Shown in pieces: positions 1 to 9,803 of a stretch of 64,000 nt of DNA (its first letter is position 1; each line of letters begins with the position of its first letter). This DNA comes from Lachnospiraceae bacterium MC2017 (GTDB lineage Bacteria > Bacillota > Clostridia > Lachnospirales > Lachnospiraceae): positions 1 to 64,000 of the forward strand of contig JNJK01000015.1 of the NCBI GenBank assembly GCA_000701625.1. Reading direction: 5' to 3'. The translations under genes and the position numbers were made by a program. The notes beneath the pieces are model-generated. The model was not told the origin of the DNA. It saw nothing but the letters and a program-made list of their open reading frames with translations, and ran no database searches.

Positions 1-40
1 CATTGTATACACGGTAATATATCCATGTCAATTTAGATGT

Positions 41-90
41 GAAAAAAGCATGAATTGTATCACATTTTGATCACAATTCATGCTTTCTCT
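41..90 (-). terminator. Rho-independent terminator of tex
   Basis: A 14-bp perfect inverted repeat (45-58 with 73-86) lies just past the tex stop codon. On the minus strand the stem is followed by a run of six T. The plus-strand side is also T-rich, so it may work in both directions. Confidence 0.8.
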
Positions 91-107
91 TTTGTTTCGT
101 TTTTTAA

Positions 108-2507
108 TTAGTGCTTCTGGTGAGCGAGGATGTAGCCGATGGTGCCGGGCTTGTATTCTTCCTGCTTTTCAGGGCGCTTGCCATTATTGGGCTTACGATG
201 GTTGTTGTTTCGCTTGCCGTTATTATTATTGTTGTTCGGACGTTTTTTATCCGTCTTTGCGCTGTCATTCCTCTTGTTCTCGGACTTTTCTGCGTTCTTG
301 CCGGACTTTCCGTCTGAGCCGCCGATCTTCATGGTGAGGGAAATTCTCTCTTTTTCCATGTCTACGTCAAGAACCTGTACGTCTACGATATCGCCTACTG
401 ATACTGCCTCAAGCGGATGCTTGATGAAGCGATCTGTCATCTGGGATACGTGTACGAGTCCATCCTGATGTACTCCTATATCTACGAATGCACCGAAGTC
501 GATTACGTTTCTTACTGTTCCCTTGAGTACCATTCCAGGTTTCAGGTCCTTGAGTTCAAGGACGTCTGAGCGGAGGATAGGCTTCGGCATGTCTTCACGA
601 GGGTCACGGGCGGGCTTTTCAAGCTCGTGAAGGATATCGATAAGTGTATACTCACCAACTCCGATCTCTTCTGCGAGAGATGCCTTATCCTTTATGCTGT
701 TCTCAAAGTCACGGATCTTTTGCTCATCACGGATCTCGCAGCCGATTTTTTCCAGAAGCTTTCGCGCTGCATCATAGGACTCGGGATGTACGCTTGTTGC
801 GTCGAGGGGCTCTTTTCCATCCATGATACGGATGAAACCTGCACACTGCTCAAATGCCTTGGGTCCGAGCTTCGGTACTTTTAAGAGTTCTTTACGGCTC
901 ACAAACTTTCCGTTTGCTTCACGGAATGCAACGATATTTTTTGCTACTGCTGCACTGATACCGGATATGTACTGAAGAAGTGCTGCTGATGCTGTATTTG
1001 CATCTACACCTACTTCATTAACCGCGTCTTCTACGACACCTGTGAGTTCTTCACCTAGCTTTTTCTGATCCATATCGTGCTGATACTGACCTACACCGAT
1101 GGACTTCGGATCGATCTTTACGAGTTCTGCCAGCGGATCCTGAACACGACGAGCGATGGATGTTGCACTTCTCTGTCCTACGTCAAAGTTCGGGAATTCT
1201 TCTGTTGCGAGCTTACTTGCTGAGTAAACAGATGCTCCTGCCTCGTTTGTGATGACGTACTGAACGTGTGCTTCCGGAATCTCATGCAGGAGTTCTACGA
1301 TAACCTTCTCGGATTCTCTGGATGCTGTTCCGTTACCTACGGAGATAAGTGTTACATTATACTTTTTGATAAGCTCTTTCAGGATCTTCTTTGATTTCTC
1401 TACATCATTCTGCGGTTCGGTCGGGTAGATAACTACTGTATCAAGGACTTTTCCTGTCGCATCTACGATAGCGAGCTTACATCCTGTACGGAATGCGGGG
1501 TCCCATCCAAGTACTGTCTGACCTGCGATAGGCGGCTGCATGAGGAGCTGCTTTAAGTTCTTTCCGAATACGTCAATTGCGCCGTCTTCTGCCTTTTCTG
1601 TGCTGTCGCTTCTAAGCTCTCTCTCGATCGCGGGCGCAATGAGTCTATTGTAGCTGTCAGCGATAGTACCTTTCAGAAATTCTGCTGTGTACTCGCTCTT
1701 TCCTGTGATTATCTGCTTTTCAAGATATCCGAGGATGCTTTCTGTAGGCGCAACTACGGATACTGTGAGGATTTTTTCCTTTTCACCACGGTTCATGGCA
1801 AGGATCCTGTGACCTGCAACCTTATTGATCGGCTCCTCATATTCGTAGTAATTTTCATATACAGATTTAGCCTCTGCATCCTTTGCAACAGAACGGATCT
1901 TTCCTTCATTAAAGGTTCTTTCACGGATCCATGTTCTGTAGTCAGGTTCGTCAGAGATCTTTTCTGCGATGATATCTGATGCTCCTGCGAGTGCCGCTGC
2001 CGCATCGAGCACTTCTTTATCCTTTGCTGCAACTTTGTCTGCCTTTGAATCACTTGCGGGTTCAACGGGACCTGTTACATACTTTTCTGCTTCTTTTTCA
2101 AGAGGCTCTACTGCATCCTGCTTCAGGATATATTCTGCCAGAGGTTCCAGTCCTCTTGCCTTTGCGGCTGATGCCCTTGTCTTCTTTTTCTGCTTGTAAG
2201 GACGATAGAGATCTTCGACTGTAACAAGCTTTTCAGCCTCTTCGATCTTCTTTCTGAGTTCGTCTGTAAGCTTTCCCTGCTCATCGATAGCGGAAAGAAC
2301 AGTCTGCTTCTTTTCCTCAAGCGAACGGAGATAAGTAAGACGCTCATCCAGATTTCTAAGCTGTTCATCATTTAATGAGCCCGTTACTTCCTTCCGGTAA
2401 CGTGAAATGAACGGGATGGTATTTCCTTCATCGATAAGCTTCACTGCTGCATCGACCTGTTCCCGTCTGATCTTAAGTTCCTCTGCGATCTTCGCGTTAA
2501 TTTCCAT
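108..2507 (-). CDS. tex: Tex family RNA-binding transcription accessory protein
   Basis: This is a full-length Tex protein of 799 residues, a cytoplasmic nucleic-acid-binding protein. Visible parts are the helical Tex N-domain (about 1-190), a YqgF/RNase H-like core (about 330-460), helix-hairpin-helix repeats (about 490-570, with the stretch KLGPKAFEQCAGFIRI) and an S1 RNA-binding domain (about 655-725, GTVRNVIDFGAFVDIG). The last 70 residues are an unusual tail rich in Asn, Lys and Arg, including a run of six Asn. The AGGAG site (2533-2537) is about 25 nt from the ATG, farther than usual. A GCGC/GCGC mini-hairpin between them (2519-2531) could bring them together. It is transcribed alone from its own promoter. 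Confidence 0.95.
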   Translation of the reverse strand: MEINAKIAEELKIRREQVDAAVKLIDEGNTIPFISRYRKEVTGSLNDEQLRNLDERLTYLRSLEEKKQTVLSAIDEQGKLTDELRKKIEEAEKLVTVEDLYRPYKQKKKTRASAAKARGLEPLAEYILKQDAVEPLEKEAEKYVTGPVEPASDSKADKVAAKDKEVLDAAAALAGASDIIAEKISDEPDYRTWIRERTFNEGKIRSVAKDAEAKSVYENYYEYEEPINKVAGHRILAMNRGEKEKILTVSVVAPTESILGYLEKQIITGKSEYTAEFLKGTIADSYNRLIAPAIERELRSDSTEKAEDGAIDVFGKNLKQLLMQPPIAGQTVLGWDPAFRTGCKLAIVDATGKVLDTVVIYPTEPQNDVEKSKKILKELIKKYNVTLISVGNGTASRESEKVIVELLHEIPEAHVQYVITNEAGASVYSASKLATEEFPNFDVGQRSATSIARRVQDPLAELVKIDPKSIGVGQYQHDMDQKKLGEELTGVVEDAVNEVGVDANTASAALLQYISGISAAVAKNIVAFREANGKFVSRKELLKVPKLGPKAFEQCAGFIRIMDGKEPLDATSVHPESYDAARKLLEKIGCEIRDEQKIRDFENSIKDKASLAEEIGVGEYTLIDILHELEKPARDPREDMPKPILRSDVLELKDLKPGMVLKGTVRNVIDFGAFVDIGVHQDGLVHVSQMTDRFIKHPLEAVSVGDIVDVQVLDVDMEKERISLTMKIGGSDGKSGKNAEKSENKRNDSAKTDKKRPNNNNNNGKRNNNHRKPNNGKRPEKQEEYKPGTIGYILAHQKH

Positions 2508-2570
2508 CAGTCTTTTTCGCGCTTTTTGCGCTCTCCTTTTTTTATCCGGTTTCCCGTAAACGTAAATTTT

Positions 2571-2599
2571 ATTATAATCTTTATTTCATTTTTTTACAA
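2571..2599 (-). promoter_or_regulatory. sigma-A-type promoter of tex
   Basis: On the minus strand TTGTAA (2594-2599) and a perfect TATAAT (2571-2576) are separated by exactly 17 bp. The predicted leader before the tex ATG is about 57 nt. Confidence 0.65.
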
Positions 2600-2600
2600 A

Positions 2601-2634
2601 TGTAATAAAGCCCGATGCAAAACTGCACCGGGCT
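2601..2634 (-). terminator. Terminator of the ACT-hom-lysC operon
   Basis: A 10-bp stem with one wobble pair (2610-2619 with 2624-2633) follows the lysC stop codon. A T-rich tract follows on the minus strand, and the tex promoter begins immediately after it. Confidence 0.65.
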
Positions 2635-2656
2635 CGGATTTTATAAATATATCTAC

Positions 2657-3865
2657 TTAGTCCTCAAGGCCAAAAGCTTCATGAGCTGCGTTCATTGCCC
2701 GCTCTGTATCCTTTTCGTCGATAAGAACTGTTACACGGATCTCGGAAGTGGAGATCATGTTGATATTGATGTCTGCATTGTAGAGGCACTCAAACATCTT
2801 TGCTGCTACGCCGGGAGTACTCATCATTCCGGCACCTACAACGGATACCTTTGCAACATTCTTTCTCATGTCGACTTTCTTTGCCTTAAGTACCTCAAGA
2901 TTGTCCTCAAGAAGCTTGTAGCACTCATCTGCCATATCTTCCGGTACTGTGAAAGAGATATCCTTTGAACCGTCGCGTCCGATAGACTGGAGGATCATAT
3001 CTACATTGATGTGTGCTTTCGCGATCATATTGAAGAGCTTGAAAGCTACACCCGGTCTGTCCTCAAGACCGACTACAGAGATACGAGTTGCATTTTTATC
3101 GGCTGCTACGCCGCTGACAAGCATTCCTTCCACTTTAACAACCTCCTTAATTGTTGTTCCTTCTGACTCATTTAAGCTGGAGCGTACCACTAAGGGCACG
3201 TTGTATTTCTTTGCAAGTTCTACTGAACGGTTATGAAGCACGCCTGCACCGAGTGTTGCGAGATCAAGCATCTCGTTATAGGTGATCTCTTCCATCTTAC
3301 GCGCTTTTTTTACGATTCTCGGGTCTGCTGTATATACGCCGTCTACGTCTGTGTAGATCTCACATTTGTCTGCATGAAGAGCTGCTGCAAGTGCTACTGC
3401 TGTTGTATCTGAGCCGCCTCTTCCGAGAGTTGTGAAGTCATCGTATTTATTTACTCCCTGGAAACCTGTAACAATGACGATCTTTCTGCCTTCCAGCTCA
3501 TGCTGTATACGTTCTGTGTCGATCCTCTTGAGTCGCGCATTTCCGTATACGCTTGTTGTGTGCATTGCTACCTGAAATGCGTTGAGAGAGATTGACGGTA
3601 TTCCCATTGTGGCAAATGCCATCGCCATGAGTGCTACAGATGTCTGCTCTCCTGTTGTGAGAAGCATATCCAGCTCTCTCTTTGGCGGATTGGGATTGAT
3701 CTCATGTGCCATATCGATCAGCACATCGGTCTGCTTTCCCATTGCGGAGAGTACCATTACTACGTCATTTCCTGCCTGGTACTCTTTTGCGCAACGGCGT
3801 GCTACATTAAAGATTCTTTCTGCGTTTCCGACGGATGTTCCGCCGAATTTTTTTACAACCAGCAT
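2657..3865 (-). CDS. lysC: Aspartate kinase
   Basis: It phosphorylates L-aspartate with ATP, the first step toward lysine, threonine and methionine. The N-terminal amino-acid-kinase domain begins with KKFGGTSVGNAER, the family signature. The FTTLGRGGSDTTAVALAAAL stretch is also typical. Two ACT regulatory domains occupy about residues 265-400 and would bind an end-product amino acid. At 402 residues it matches the monofunctional LysC class with no dehydrogenase fusion. It is the last gene of an ACT-protein/hom/lysC operon, 24 nt after hom, with a strong GGAGG ribosome site. Confidence 0.95.
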   Translation of the reverse strand: MLVVKKFGGTSVGNAERIFNVARRCAKEYQAGNDVVMVLSAMGKQTDVLIDMAHEINPNPPKRELDMLLTTGEQTSVALMAMAFATMGIPSISLNAFQVAMHTTSVYGNARLKRIDTERIQHELEGRKIVIVTGFQGVNKYDDFTTLGRGGSDTTAVALAAALHADKCEIYTDVDGVYTADPRIVKKARKMEEITYNEMLDLATLGAGVLHNRSVELAKKYNVPLVVRSSLNESEGTTIKEVVKVEGMLVSGVAADKNATRISVVGLEDRPGVAFKLFNMIAKAHINVDMILQSIGRDGSKDISFTVPEDMADECYKLLEDNLEVLKAKKVDMRKNVAKVSVVGAGMMSTPGVAAKMFECLYNADININMISTSEIRVTVLIDEKDTERAMNAAHEAFGLED

Positions 3866-3889
3866 TTATTTCTCCTCCAAGGTTCCGAT

Positions 3890-5110
3890 TCACTGATTTA
3901 TACGGATCCTACTGATAACATCACCAAAGGTCTCTGATCTATCTGCAAATTCCTTCTCTGTTAAAATACCTGTAACGATACCTACTTCATCGGGAAGTGT
4001 GTCTATTGTTATTGTTTTTTCTGCATTGAAAAGCTTTTCTGCTTCTTCTTTTCTGGATGCAGGTACGCGAAGGAAGAACGGTCTTGTCGCTGTATCATTG
4101 GGTGAAAGCTCGAGTTTTTCTGAATCCCAGAAGATACTGATATTTCTGTTTCCATGTCTTACTGCGTCTACGACATCTCCAACAACTGCACTGGCTGTCG
4201 GAAGGCTTCCGGCTCCGCTTCCATAGAACATTGCATCACCGAGCATATTTCCGTGAACGAATACTGCATTGAACACTCCGGTAACACTGTAAAGAGGATG
4301 ATCTTTACTTACAAGGAAAGGCGCTACCATTGCGTAGTAATTTGTCTTATCACCGTTTACAACCTTATGACCGCTTGCAAGGAGCTTTACAGCCATCTTT
4401 AGTTTCTTTGCGTAAAGGATATCTTCCGGAGAAATCTTTGTGATCCCTTCTGTATAAACATCTTCGTAACGTACTGTCTTTCCATATGCAAGGGAAGAAA
4501 GGATCGCGATCTTTCTGCAGGGATCATAGCCTTCTACATCTGCTTCAGGATTTCTCTCGGCGTATCCAAGTTCCTGTGCCTCTTTAAGGGCATCTGCGAA
4601 GTCTGCACCTTTTTCAGTCATCTCTGTAAGGATATAGTTTGTAGTTCCGTTCAGAATACCTGAAATCTCATCTATGTCATCTGCTGTAAGTGAACTGTTA
4701 AGGGGACGAATGATCGGAATACCGCCGCCGCAGCTTGCTTCAAAGAGGTAATTAACATTCTTTGATCTGGCAATGTCGAGAAGCTCTGATCCGTGAGCTG
4801 CAACCAATTCTTTATTTGATGTGCAAACACTCTTTCCTGCTTCCAGTGCTGCTTTTGTAAAGTCATATGCAGGTTTGAGACCGCCCATTACTTCTACTAC
4901 GACCTGCACTTCAGGATCGTTAAGGATTACATTAAAATCATGTACGATCTTGTCCTGAATGGGATCTCCCGGGAAATCCCTGAGATCAAGCACATACTTT
5001 ACACGTACTTCTGTACCGGATTTTTTATCAATAAGTTCCTGATTTGTGTTCAGTACCTGAACTACACCTGAACCTACTGTTCCATATCCAAGAACTGCGA
5101 TTTTTACCAT
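3890..5110 (-). CDS. hom: Homoserine dehydrogenase
   Basis: It reduces aspartate semialdehyde to homoserine with NAD(P)H, committing carbon to threonine and methionine. The Rossmann motif is GYGTVGSG near residue 8. The family stretch EASCGGGIPIIRPL and the motif GILNGTTNYILT lie in the catalytic part. The final 70 residues resemble a C-terminal ACT-like regulatory region. At 406 residues it is slightly shorter than Bacillus Hom. The start has an AAGGAG site 7 nt upstream. It lies between the ACT-domain gene and lysC, so the operon couples both branch-point enzymes. No thrB or thrC is adjacent. Confidence 0.95.
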   Translation of the reverse strand: MVKIAVLGYGTVGSGVVQVLNTNQELIDKKSGTEVRVKYVLDLRDFPGDPIQDKIVHDFNVILNDPEVQVVVEVMGGLKPAYDFTKAALEAGKSVCTSNKELVAAHGSELLDIARSKNVNYLFEASCGGGIPIIRPLNSSLTADDIDEISGILNGTTNYILTEMTEKGADFADALKEAQELGYAERNPEADVEGYDPCRKIAILSSLAYGKTVRYEDVYTEGITKISPEDILYAKKLKMAVKLLASGHKVVNGDKTNYYAMVAPFLVSKDHPLYSVTGVFNAVFVHGNMLGDAMFYGSGAGSLPTASAVVGDVVDAVRHGNRNISIFWDSEKLELSPNDTATRPFFLRVPASRKEEAEKLFNAEKTITIDTLPDEVGIVTGILTEKEFADRSETFGDVISRIRINQ

Positions 5111-5145
5111 TCTGCATCTCCTTTGATACTTCGGCTATTTGGGTT

Positions 5146-5592
5146 TTACTGCTCTTTACCTAAAATTTTTACAGACTGAACTCCTGCATGTGTACTCATT
5201 TCTTCGATCATTTCTGAGGGATCTCCGGAATTATCAAGTACCTGCAATGAAATCGTCAGCGATGCTACACCGTTCAACGGGATGGATTGATGAATCGTAA
5301 GGATATTGACTCTGAAGTCTGCTACGCTTTTTAATACGTCTGACAAGAGACCAGGTTCATCATCCATCTGAACGGACAACGTGATAGTCGTACCTTTGGT
5401 ACTGTCATGGAAAGGAAATATGTCATCCTTATATTTGTAAAATGAACTCCTGCTTATCCCAACCGCTTCAGTGGCTTCCTGCACACTTACCGCACGTCCT
5501 GAATCGAGAAGCTTTTTTGCATTTACAACTTTGATCAGAACATCAGGAATAGCTTTTTCAGTTACTACAAAAAATTTCTGCTGCTCATCCAT
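5146..5592 (-). CDS. ACT domain protein, UPF0735/PheB family
   Basis: This small cytoplasmic protein (148 residues) has an N-terminal helical, DNA-binding-like segment (VQEATEAVGISRSSFYKYKD). A C-terminal ACT domain follows (from about residue 70, TITLSVQMDDEPGLLSDVL). The family is commonly next to hom or phe genes and is thought to be an amino-acid-responsive regulator, though its exact role is not established. The frame opens 36 codons earlier, but only the ATG at 5592 has a good GGAG site, and the resulting length fits the family. It is first in the operon with hom and lysC. Confidence 0.85.
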   Translation of the reverse strand: MDEQQKFFVVTEKAIPDVLIKVVNAKKLLDSGRAVSVQEATEAVGISRSSFYKYKDDIFPFHDSTKGTTITLSVQMDDEPGLLSDVLKSVADFRVNILTIHQSIPLNGVASLTISLQVLDNSGDPSEMIEEMSTHAGVQSVKILGKEQ

Positions 5593-5659
5593 ACTTGTTT
5601 CTCCAGCTTCCATTGTTATATGTTCGTACCATAAACACAACTGTGCGTCAATGACAGAT

Positions 5660-5688
5660 ATGATACCACACCAATTTTCACAATGCAA
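5660..5688 (-). promoter_or_regulatory. Promoter of the ACT-hom-lysC operon
   Basis: On the minus strand TTGCAT (5683-5688) and TATCAT (5660-5665) are spaced by 17 bp. The leader would be about 60 nt. Its position supports the shorter start of the ACT gene, because the longer reading frame would begin upstream of the transcript. Confidence 0.5.
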
Positions 5689-5728
5689 GGCTTTAATCAA
5701 TTAAAGTGTTAAAAATTTAAATAAAGAA

Positions 5729-5768
5729 AAAAGCCGATGTACTCATATTTTAATAAATACATCGGCCT
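5729..5768 (-). terminator. Terminator of prfB
   Basis: A 9-bp stem (5733-5741 with 5758-5766) is followed on the minus strand by TTTTTTCTTT. It sits 24 bp past the prfB stop codon. Confidence 0.75.
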
Positions 5769-5791
5769 TAATTGTCTTGATTTTTACTTTA

Positions 5792-6922
5792 TCAATCGAT
5801 CTGATCCGGCATTTTGCCGCCGTTTGCTGTCCATACGAGATAGCCATTGATAAACGGATCGATATTTCCATCGAGGACACTGTCTGCCTGAGCTACTTCT
5901 ACTCCGGTTCTGAGATCCTTTACAAGCTGATAAGGCTGCAGGAAGTATGAACGGATCTGTGATCCCCATGCGTTGTCCTTTACTTCTCCACGGATCTCGG
6001 AAAGCTTCTCTGCATTATTTTCCTGCGCGAGCATTACGAGCTTACTCTTGAGCATCTGCATAGCCTTGTCCTTATTCTGGAACTGTGAACGCTCATTCTG
6101 ACAGGTTACTACGATACCTGTAGGGAAGTGAGTGATACGGATAGCTGATGATGTCTTATTGATATGCTGTCCGCCGGCTCCAGATGAACGATAGGTATCG
6201 ATACGGATATCATCAGGCTTGATCTCAACCTCGATATCCTCATCAAGTTCAGGCATTACATCAAGTGATACGAAGGATGTCTGACGCTTACCCTGAGCAT
6301 TGAAAGGACTGATACGTACGAGTCTGTGTACGCCCTTTTCAGACTTCATGTATCCGTAAGCATTTTCACCGTTGATCTGGAATGTTGCACTCTTGAGACC
6401 TGCTTCATCTCCGTCAAGCGAATCCAGAACTTCTATCTGGAATCCATGACGCTCTGCCCAACGGCTGTACATACGGAAGAGCATACCACACCAGTCACAG
6501 GACTCTGTACCACCAGCACCTGCATTGAGACGAAGGATGGCATTTTTCTTATCATATTCGCCAGAAAGGAGTGTCTTGAGTCTCAGTGTCTCATAGGACT
6601 CCGTAAAGTCAGCATATTCTGCACGAATATCCTCAAGCATGGTCTCATCATTTTCTTCATTTGCCATTTCGATGAGTCCAAACATATCCTCAAACTGACC
6701 TTCCAGCTTGTTATATGTATTTACATCGTCCTTGAGGCTTCCAAGCTCTTTACTCTGTTTTGCACTTGATTCCGGATCATTCCAGAAGTCCGGTTCTTCC
6801 ATCTTTCTGCTTAACTCATCGATCCTGTTTGACTTATTCTCAAGATCGAGTGAGCGATACAGATCCTTAAGCGGCTGACGGTATGTTTCAAGCTCTATTT
6901 TCAGATTATCTAATTCTAACAC
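5792..6922 (-). CDS. prfB: Peptide chain release factor 2, no programmed frameshift
   Basis: RF2 recognises UGA and UAA stop codons and triggers peptide release on the ribosome. Both defining motifs are visible: the stop-codon-reading tripeptide SPF (in VRISPFNAQGK) and the catalytic GGQ (in RSSGAGGQHINKTSSAIR). The protein is 376 residues, close to the usual RF2 length, and is read in one frame from a GTG start with an AGGA site. In many bacteria an in-frame UGA near codon 26 forces a +1 shift. Here the codons spanning the region (YRSLDLENK) run straight through with no stop. It lies downstream of secA, behind a terminator-like hairpin. Confidence 0.95.
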   Translation of the reverse strand: MLELDNLKIELETYRQPLKDLYRSLDLENKSNRIDELSRKMEEPDFWNDPESSAKQSKELGSLKDDVNTYNKLEGQFEDMFGLIEMANEENDETMLEDIRAEYADFTESYETLRLKTLLSGEYDKKNAILRLNAGAGGTESCDWCGMLFRMYSRWAERHGFQIEVLDSLDGDEAGLKSATFQINGENAYGYMKSEKGVHRLVRISPFNAQGKRQTSFVSLDVMPELDEDIEVEIKPDDIRIDTYRSSGAGGQHINKTSSAIRITHFPTGIVVTCQNERSQFQNKDKAMQMLKSKLVMLAQENNAEKLSEIRGEVKDNAWGSQIRSYFLQPYQLVKDLRTGVEVAQADSVLDGNIDPFINGYLVWTANGGKMPDQID

Positions 6923-6954
6923 TTATAAATCCTTTCTAAGCTTTGGGTGATTAC

Positions 6955-6990
6955 AGTCAAGAAACCATCCCCGGTAACCGGGAATGGTTT
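6955..6990 (-). terminator. Terminator-like hairpin between secA and prfB
   Basis: A 13-bp stem with one wobble pair and a 3-nt loop (6962-6990) lies 7 bp after the secA stop codon. Only a short T tract follows on the minus strand, so some read-through into prfB is plausible. No convincing separate prfB promoter was seen. Confidence 0.55.
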
Positions 6991-6996
6991 TATGTT

Positions 6997-9585
6997 TTAC
7001 GGAAGGGGATCTGCTCCCGGACGACCATGGCAGTTTTTATACTTCAAACCGCTTCCGCACGGGCAGAGATCATTTGGATAAACCTTCTGCTTTTCTCTCT
7101 GAACGGGTCCCTTCTGAAGAGAATCGTCCTTGTTTGTTCCTGTTACTTTTGCCACCTGTTCACGCTCAACCTTCTGTTCTACATGAACATGCATAAGGAG
7201 TCGGATCGTATCTTCCTTGATGCTGTTTGTCATCTGGTCGAACATTTCAAAACCGGTCGTACGATATTCAACTACCGGATTTTTCTGAGCGAATGCCTGC
7301 AGTCCGATACCCTGACGAAGCTGTTCCATATCATCGATATGCTGCATCCACTTACGGTCAATTACCTTAAGAAGTACAACTCGCTCAACTTCGCGGAGCT
7401 GCTCTGCCTCAGGGAACTCTGCTTCCTTGTCCTCATAAAGTTTTACTGCCTTTTCTTTGAGGTAATGCTTAAGCTCAGCTGTACGCATCTCCCTTATATC
7501 AGGGGTCTTTATAGGCTCCATAGGAATTATGGGAAGAAGAAGCTCATTAAGCTCTGTGAGATCCCATTCTTCTGTCTTCTGATCTTCTCCGATAACCATA
7601 TCAACAGCGCTCTCAACAATGTCTGTGATCATATGGTAGATGGAGTCACGCATGCTCTCACCATCGAGAACCTTACGGCGCTCTTCGTAGATGATCTCAC
7701 GCTGATCGTTATTTACAGCGTCATAGTCAAGGAGGTTCTTACGTATACCGAAGTTATTATCCTCGATCTTCATCTGAGCCTTCTCAACAGCGCGTGTGAG
7801 CATCTTATGCTCGATCTGCTCACCTTCCGGTATATTAAGTGTCTCAAATGCAGCCATAAGACGCTCTGAACCAAAGAGGCGCATCAGATCATCTTCAAGA
7901 GAGATGTAGAAGCGGGACTTACCCGGGTCACCCTGACGACCGGAACGTCCACGAAGCTGATTGTCGATACGACGTGATTCGTGACGCTCTGTACCGATAA
8001 CATAAAGTCCACCGGCTTCTTTTGACTCTTCATCAAGCTTGATATCGGTTCCTCGACCAGCCATGTTTGTAGCAATGGTAACCGCACCATGCTCACCTGC
8101 ATGAGATACGATCTCAGCTTCCATTTCATGGAACTTCGCATTCAGGACCTTATGCTCGATACCACGCTTTTTAAGGAGCTTTGACAGTTCCTCTGATGCT
8201 TCGATAGTAATAGTACCTACGAGAATCGGCTGTCCTGTCTTATGTACTTCTGCTATCTCATCAACAATAGCCTTGAGCTTTTCTTTCTTTGTCTTAAATA
8301 CCGCATCCTGCATATCGATACGTGCAATAGGGTTATTTGTAGGAATAGTGATAACGTCCATTGCATAGATCTCACGGAACTCTCGCTCCTCAGTGTATGC
8401 AGTACCGGTCATACCGGCTTTCTTCTTAAATTTATTAAAGAAGTTCTGGAATGTTATGGTTGCAAGAGTCTTACTCTCTCTCTTAACCTTTACATGCTCT
8501 TTTGCCTCGATCGCCTGATGAAGACCGTCTGAATAACGGCGTCCCGGCATGATACGTCCGGTAAACTCATCAACGATAAGTATCTCATCATCCTTTACTA
8601 CATAATCCTTATCCTTGAACATAAGGTTATTTGCGCGAAGAGCGAGGATGATACAATGCTGGATCTCAAGGTTTTCTGCATCGGCAAGGTTTTCAATATG
8701 GAAGAACTGCTCTACCTTATGCACACCCTGATCTGTAAGGTTTACGATCTTGTCTTTTTCATTAACGATGAAATCACCGGTCTCTTCGATCTCAACACCC
8801 ATGATCGCATCCATCTTTGTGAGCTCATCACTGGATGCCTCACCGCGCTGCATCTGCTTTGCGAGGATATCGCATGCCTGATAGATCGCAGTTGACTTTC
8901 CGCTCTGTCCTGAAATGATAAGCGGTGTACGTGCTTCATCAATAAGAACAGAGTCGACCTCATCGATGATACAGTAGTTAAGATCACGAAGAACCAGCTG
9001 ATTCTTGTAAATAACCATGTTATCACGAAGATAATCAAATCCAAGCTCGTTATTTGTTACATATGTGATATCGCAGGCATATGCCTTCTGACGCTCTTCA
9101 TTTGTAAGACCGTTAAGTACAACACCTACTGTAAGTCCCAAAAACTCATGTACCTGACCCATCCACTCTGAGTCACGCTTTGCAAGGTAATCATTAACTG
9201 TAACGATTTCAACACCCTTGCCTTCCAACGCATTAAGATATGCAGGAAGTGTGGAAACAAGTGTCTTACCTTCACCTGTTCTCATCTCGGCAATACGACC
9301 CTGATGAAGGATGATTCCACCAATGATCTGTACCGGGAAGTGTTCCATATGGAGAACTCTCCTGGCTGCCTCTCGTACCGTTGCATAAGCTTCCGGCAGA
9401 ATATCATCAAGAGTCTCACCGGCTTCCAGACGTTTTTTGAACTTATGTGTCTGTTCCTTCAACTCTTCATCGGACAGAGCCATCATCTCGTCTCTAAGTG
9501 AAAGTACCTTATTGACAATAGGCTTTATCTTTTTAAGTTCTCGTTCACTATGGGTTCCGAATACCTTATCAAAAATACTGCTCAT
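6997..9585 (-). CDS. secA: Preprotein translocase ATPase SecA
   Basis: SecA is the motor that drives secretory proteins through SecYEG. The 862-residue protein has the Walker A motif MRTGEGKT near residue 100 and the DEAD-type Walker B stretch [19 protein letters not shown] near 205. Later motifs are [10 protein letters not shown] and [20 protein letters not shown]-terminal zinc-binding SEC-C tail carries [14 protein letters not shown]. The length and the retained tail match the full-length housekeeping SecA. The start ATG has an AAAGG site. A short open frame upstream ends just before this site. Confidence 0.97.
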   Translation of the reverse strand: MSSIFDKVFGTHSERELKKIKPIVNKVLSLRDEMMALSDEELKEQTHKFKKRLEAGETLDDILPEAYATVREAARRVLHMEHFPVQIIGGIILHQGRIAEMRTGEGKTLVSTLPAYLNALEGKGVEIVTVNDYLAKRDSEWMGQVHEFLGLTVGVVLNGLTNEERQKAYACDITYVTNNELGFDYLRDNMVIYKNQLVLRDLNYCIIDEVDSVLIDEARTPLIISGQSGKSTAIYQACDILAKQMQRGEASSDELTKMDAIMGVEIEETGDFIVNEKDKIVNLTDQGVHKVEQFFHIENLADAENLEIQHCIILALRANNLMFKDKDYVVKDDEILIVDEFTGRIMPGRRYSDGLHQAIEAKEHVKVKRESKTLATITFQNFFNKFKKKAGMTGTAYTEEREFREIYAMDVITIPTNNPIARIDMQDAVFKTKKEKLKAIVDEIAEVHKTGQPILVGTITIEASEELSKLLKKRGIEHKVLNAKFHEMEAEIVSHAGEHGAVTIATNMAGRGTDIKLDEESKEAGGLYVIGTERHESRRIDNQLRGRSGRQGDPGKSRFYISLEDDLMRLFGSERLMAAFETLNIPEGEQIEHKMLTRAVEKAQMKIEDNNFGIRKNLLDYDAVNNDQREIIYEERRKVLDGESMRDSIYHMITDIVESAVDMVIGEDQKTEEWDLTELNELLLPIIPMEPIKTPDIREMRTAELKHYLKEKAVKLYEDKEAEFPEAEQLREVERVVLLKVIDRKWMQHIDDMEQLRQGIGLQAFAQKNPVVEYRTTGFEMFDQMTNSIKEDTIRLLMHVHVEQKVEREQVAKVTGTNKDDSLQKGPVQREKQKVYPNDLCPCGSGLKYKNCHGRPGADPLP

Positions 9586-9699
9586 ATCAGCCTTTCATGC
9601 CAGCGCCTTTCGGCGGGCTCTATACTCCTCATTCTGCCTCACCATATACATGGCTGCAGTAGCCGCTTTGAACGCGCATTTGCGCAAAACAGCTATATT

Positions 9700-9728
9700 A
9701 TTCTAACAGAAAAGGACGACCGCGTAAA
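9700..9728 (-). promoter_or_regulatory. Candidate secA promoter inside the buk terminator
   Basis: On the minus strand TTTACG (9723-9728) and TAGAAT (9700-9705) are spaced by 17 bp. The -35 element lies in the loop side of the upstream terminator stem. Match to consensus is moderate. Confidence 0.4.
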
Positions 9729-9745
9729 GTGTACGCTGTCGTCCC
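9712..9745 (-). terminator. Terminator of ptb-buk
   Basis: Two stacked stems (9714-9720 with 9738-9744, and 9722-9726 with 9732-9736) make a long hairpin with a single mismatch. TTTTCTGTT follows on the minus strand. It lies about 60 bp after the buk stop codon. Confidence 0.7.
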
Positions 9746-9803
9746 TTTATTAAAACTTGATAAACTTGAATAACAAAGACCAAAATTTAGTACAAGTTAA
9801 AGA

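Noticed and set aside
6943-7869. A 308-codon plus-strand frame opposite secA
   Set aside because: It is antisense to a clearly conserved SecA C-terminus and its product is rich in Leu and Cys with no recognisable domain.
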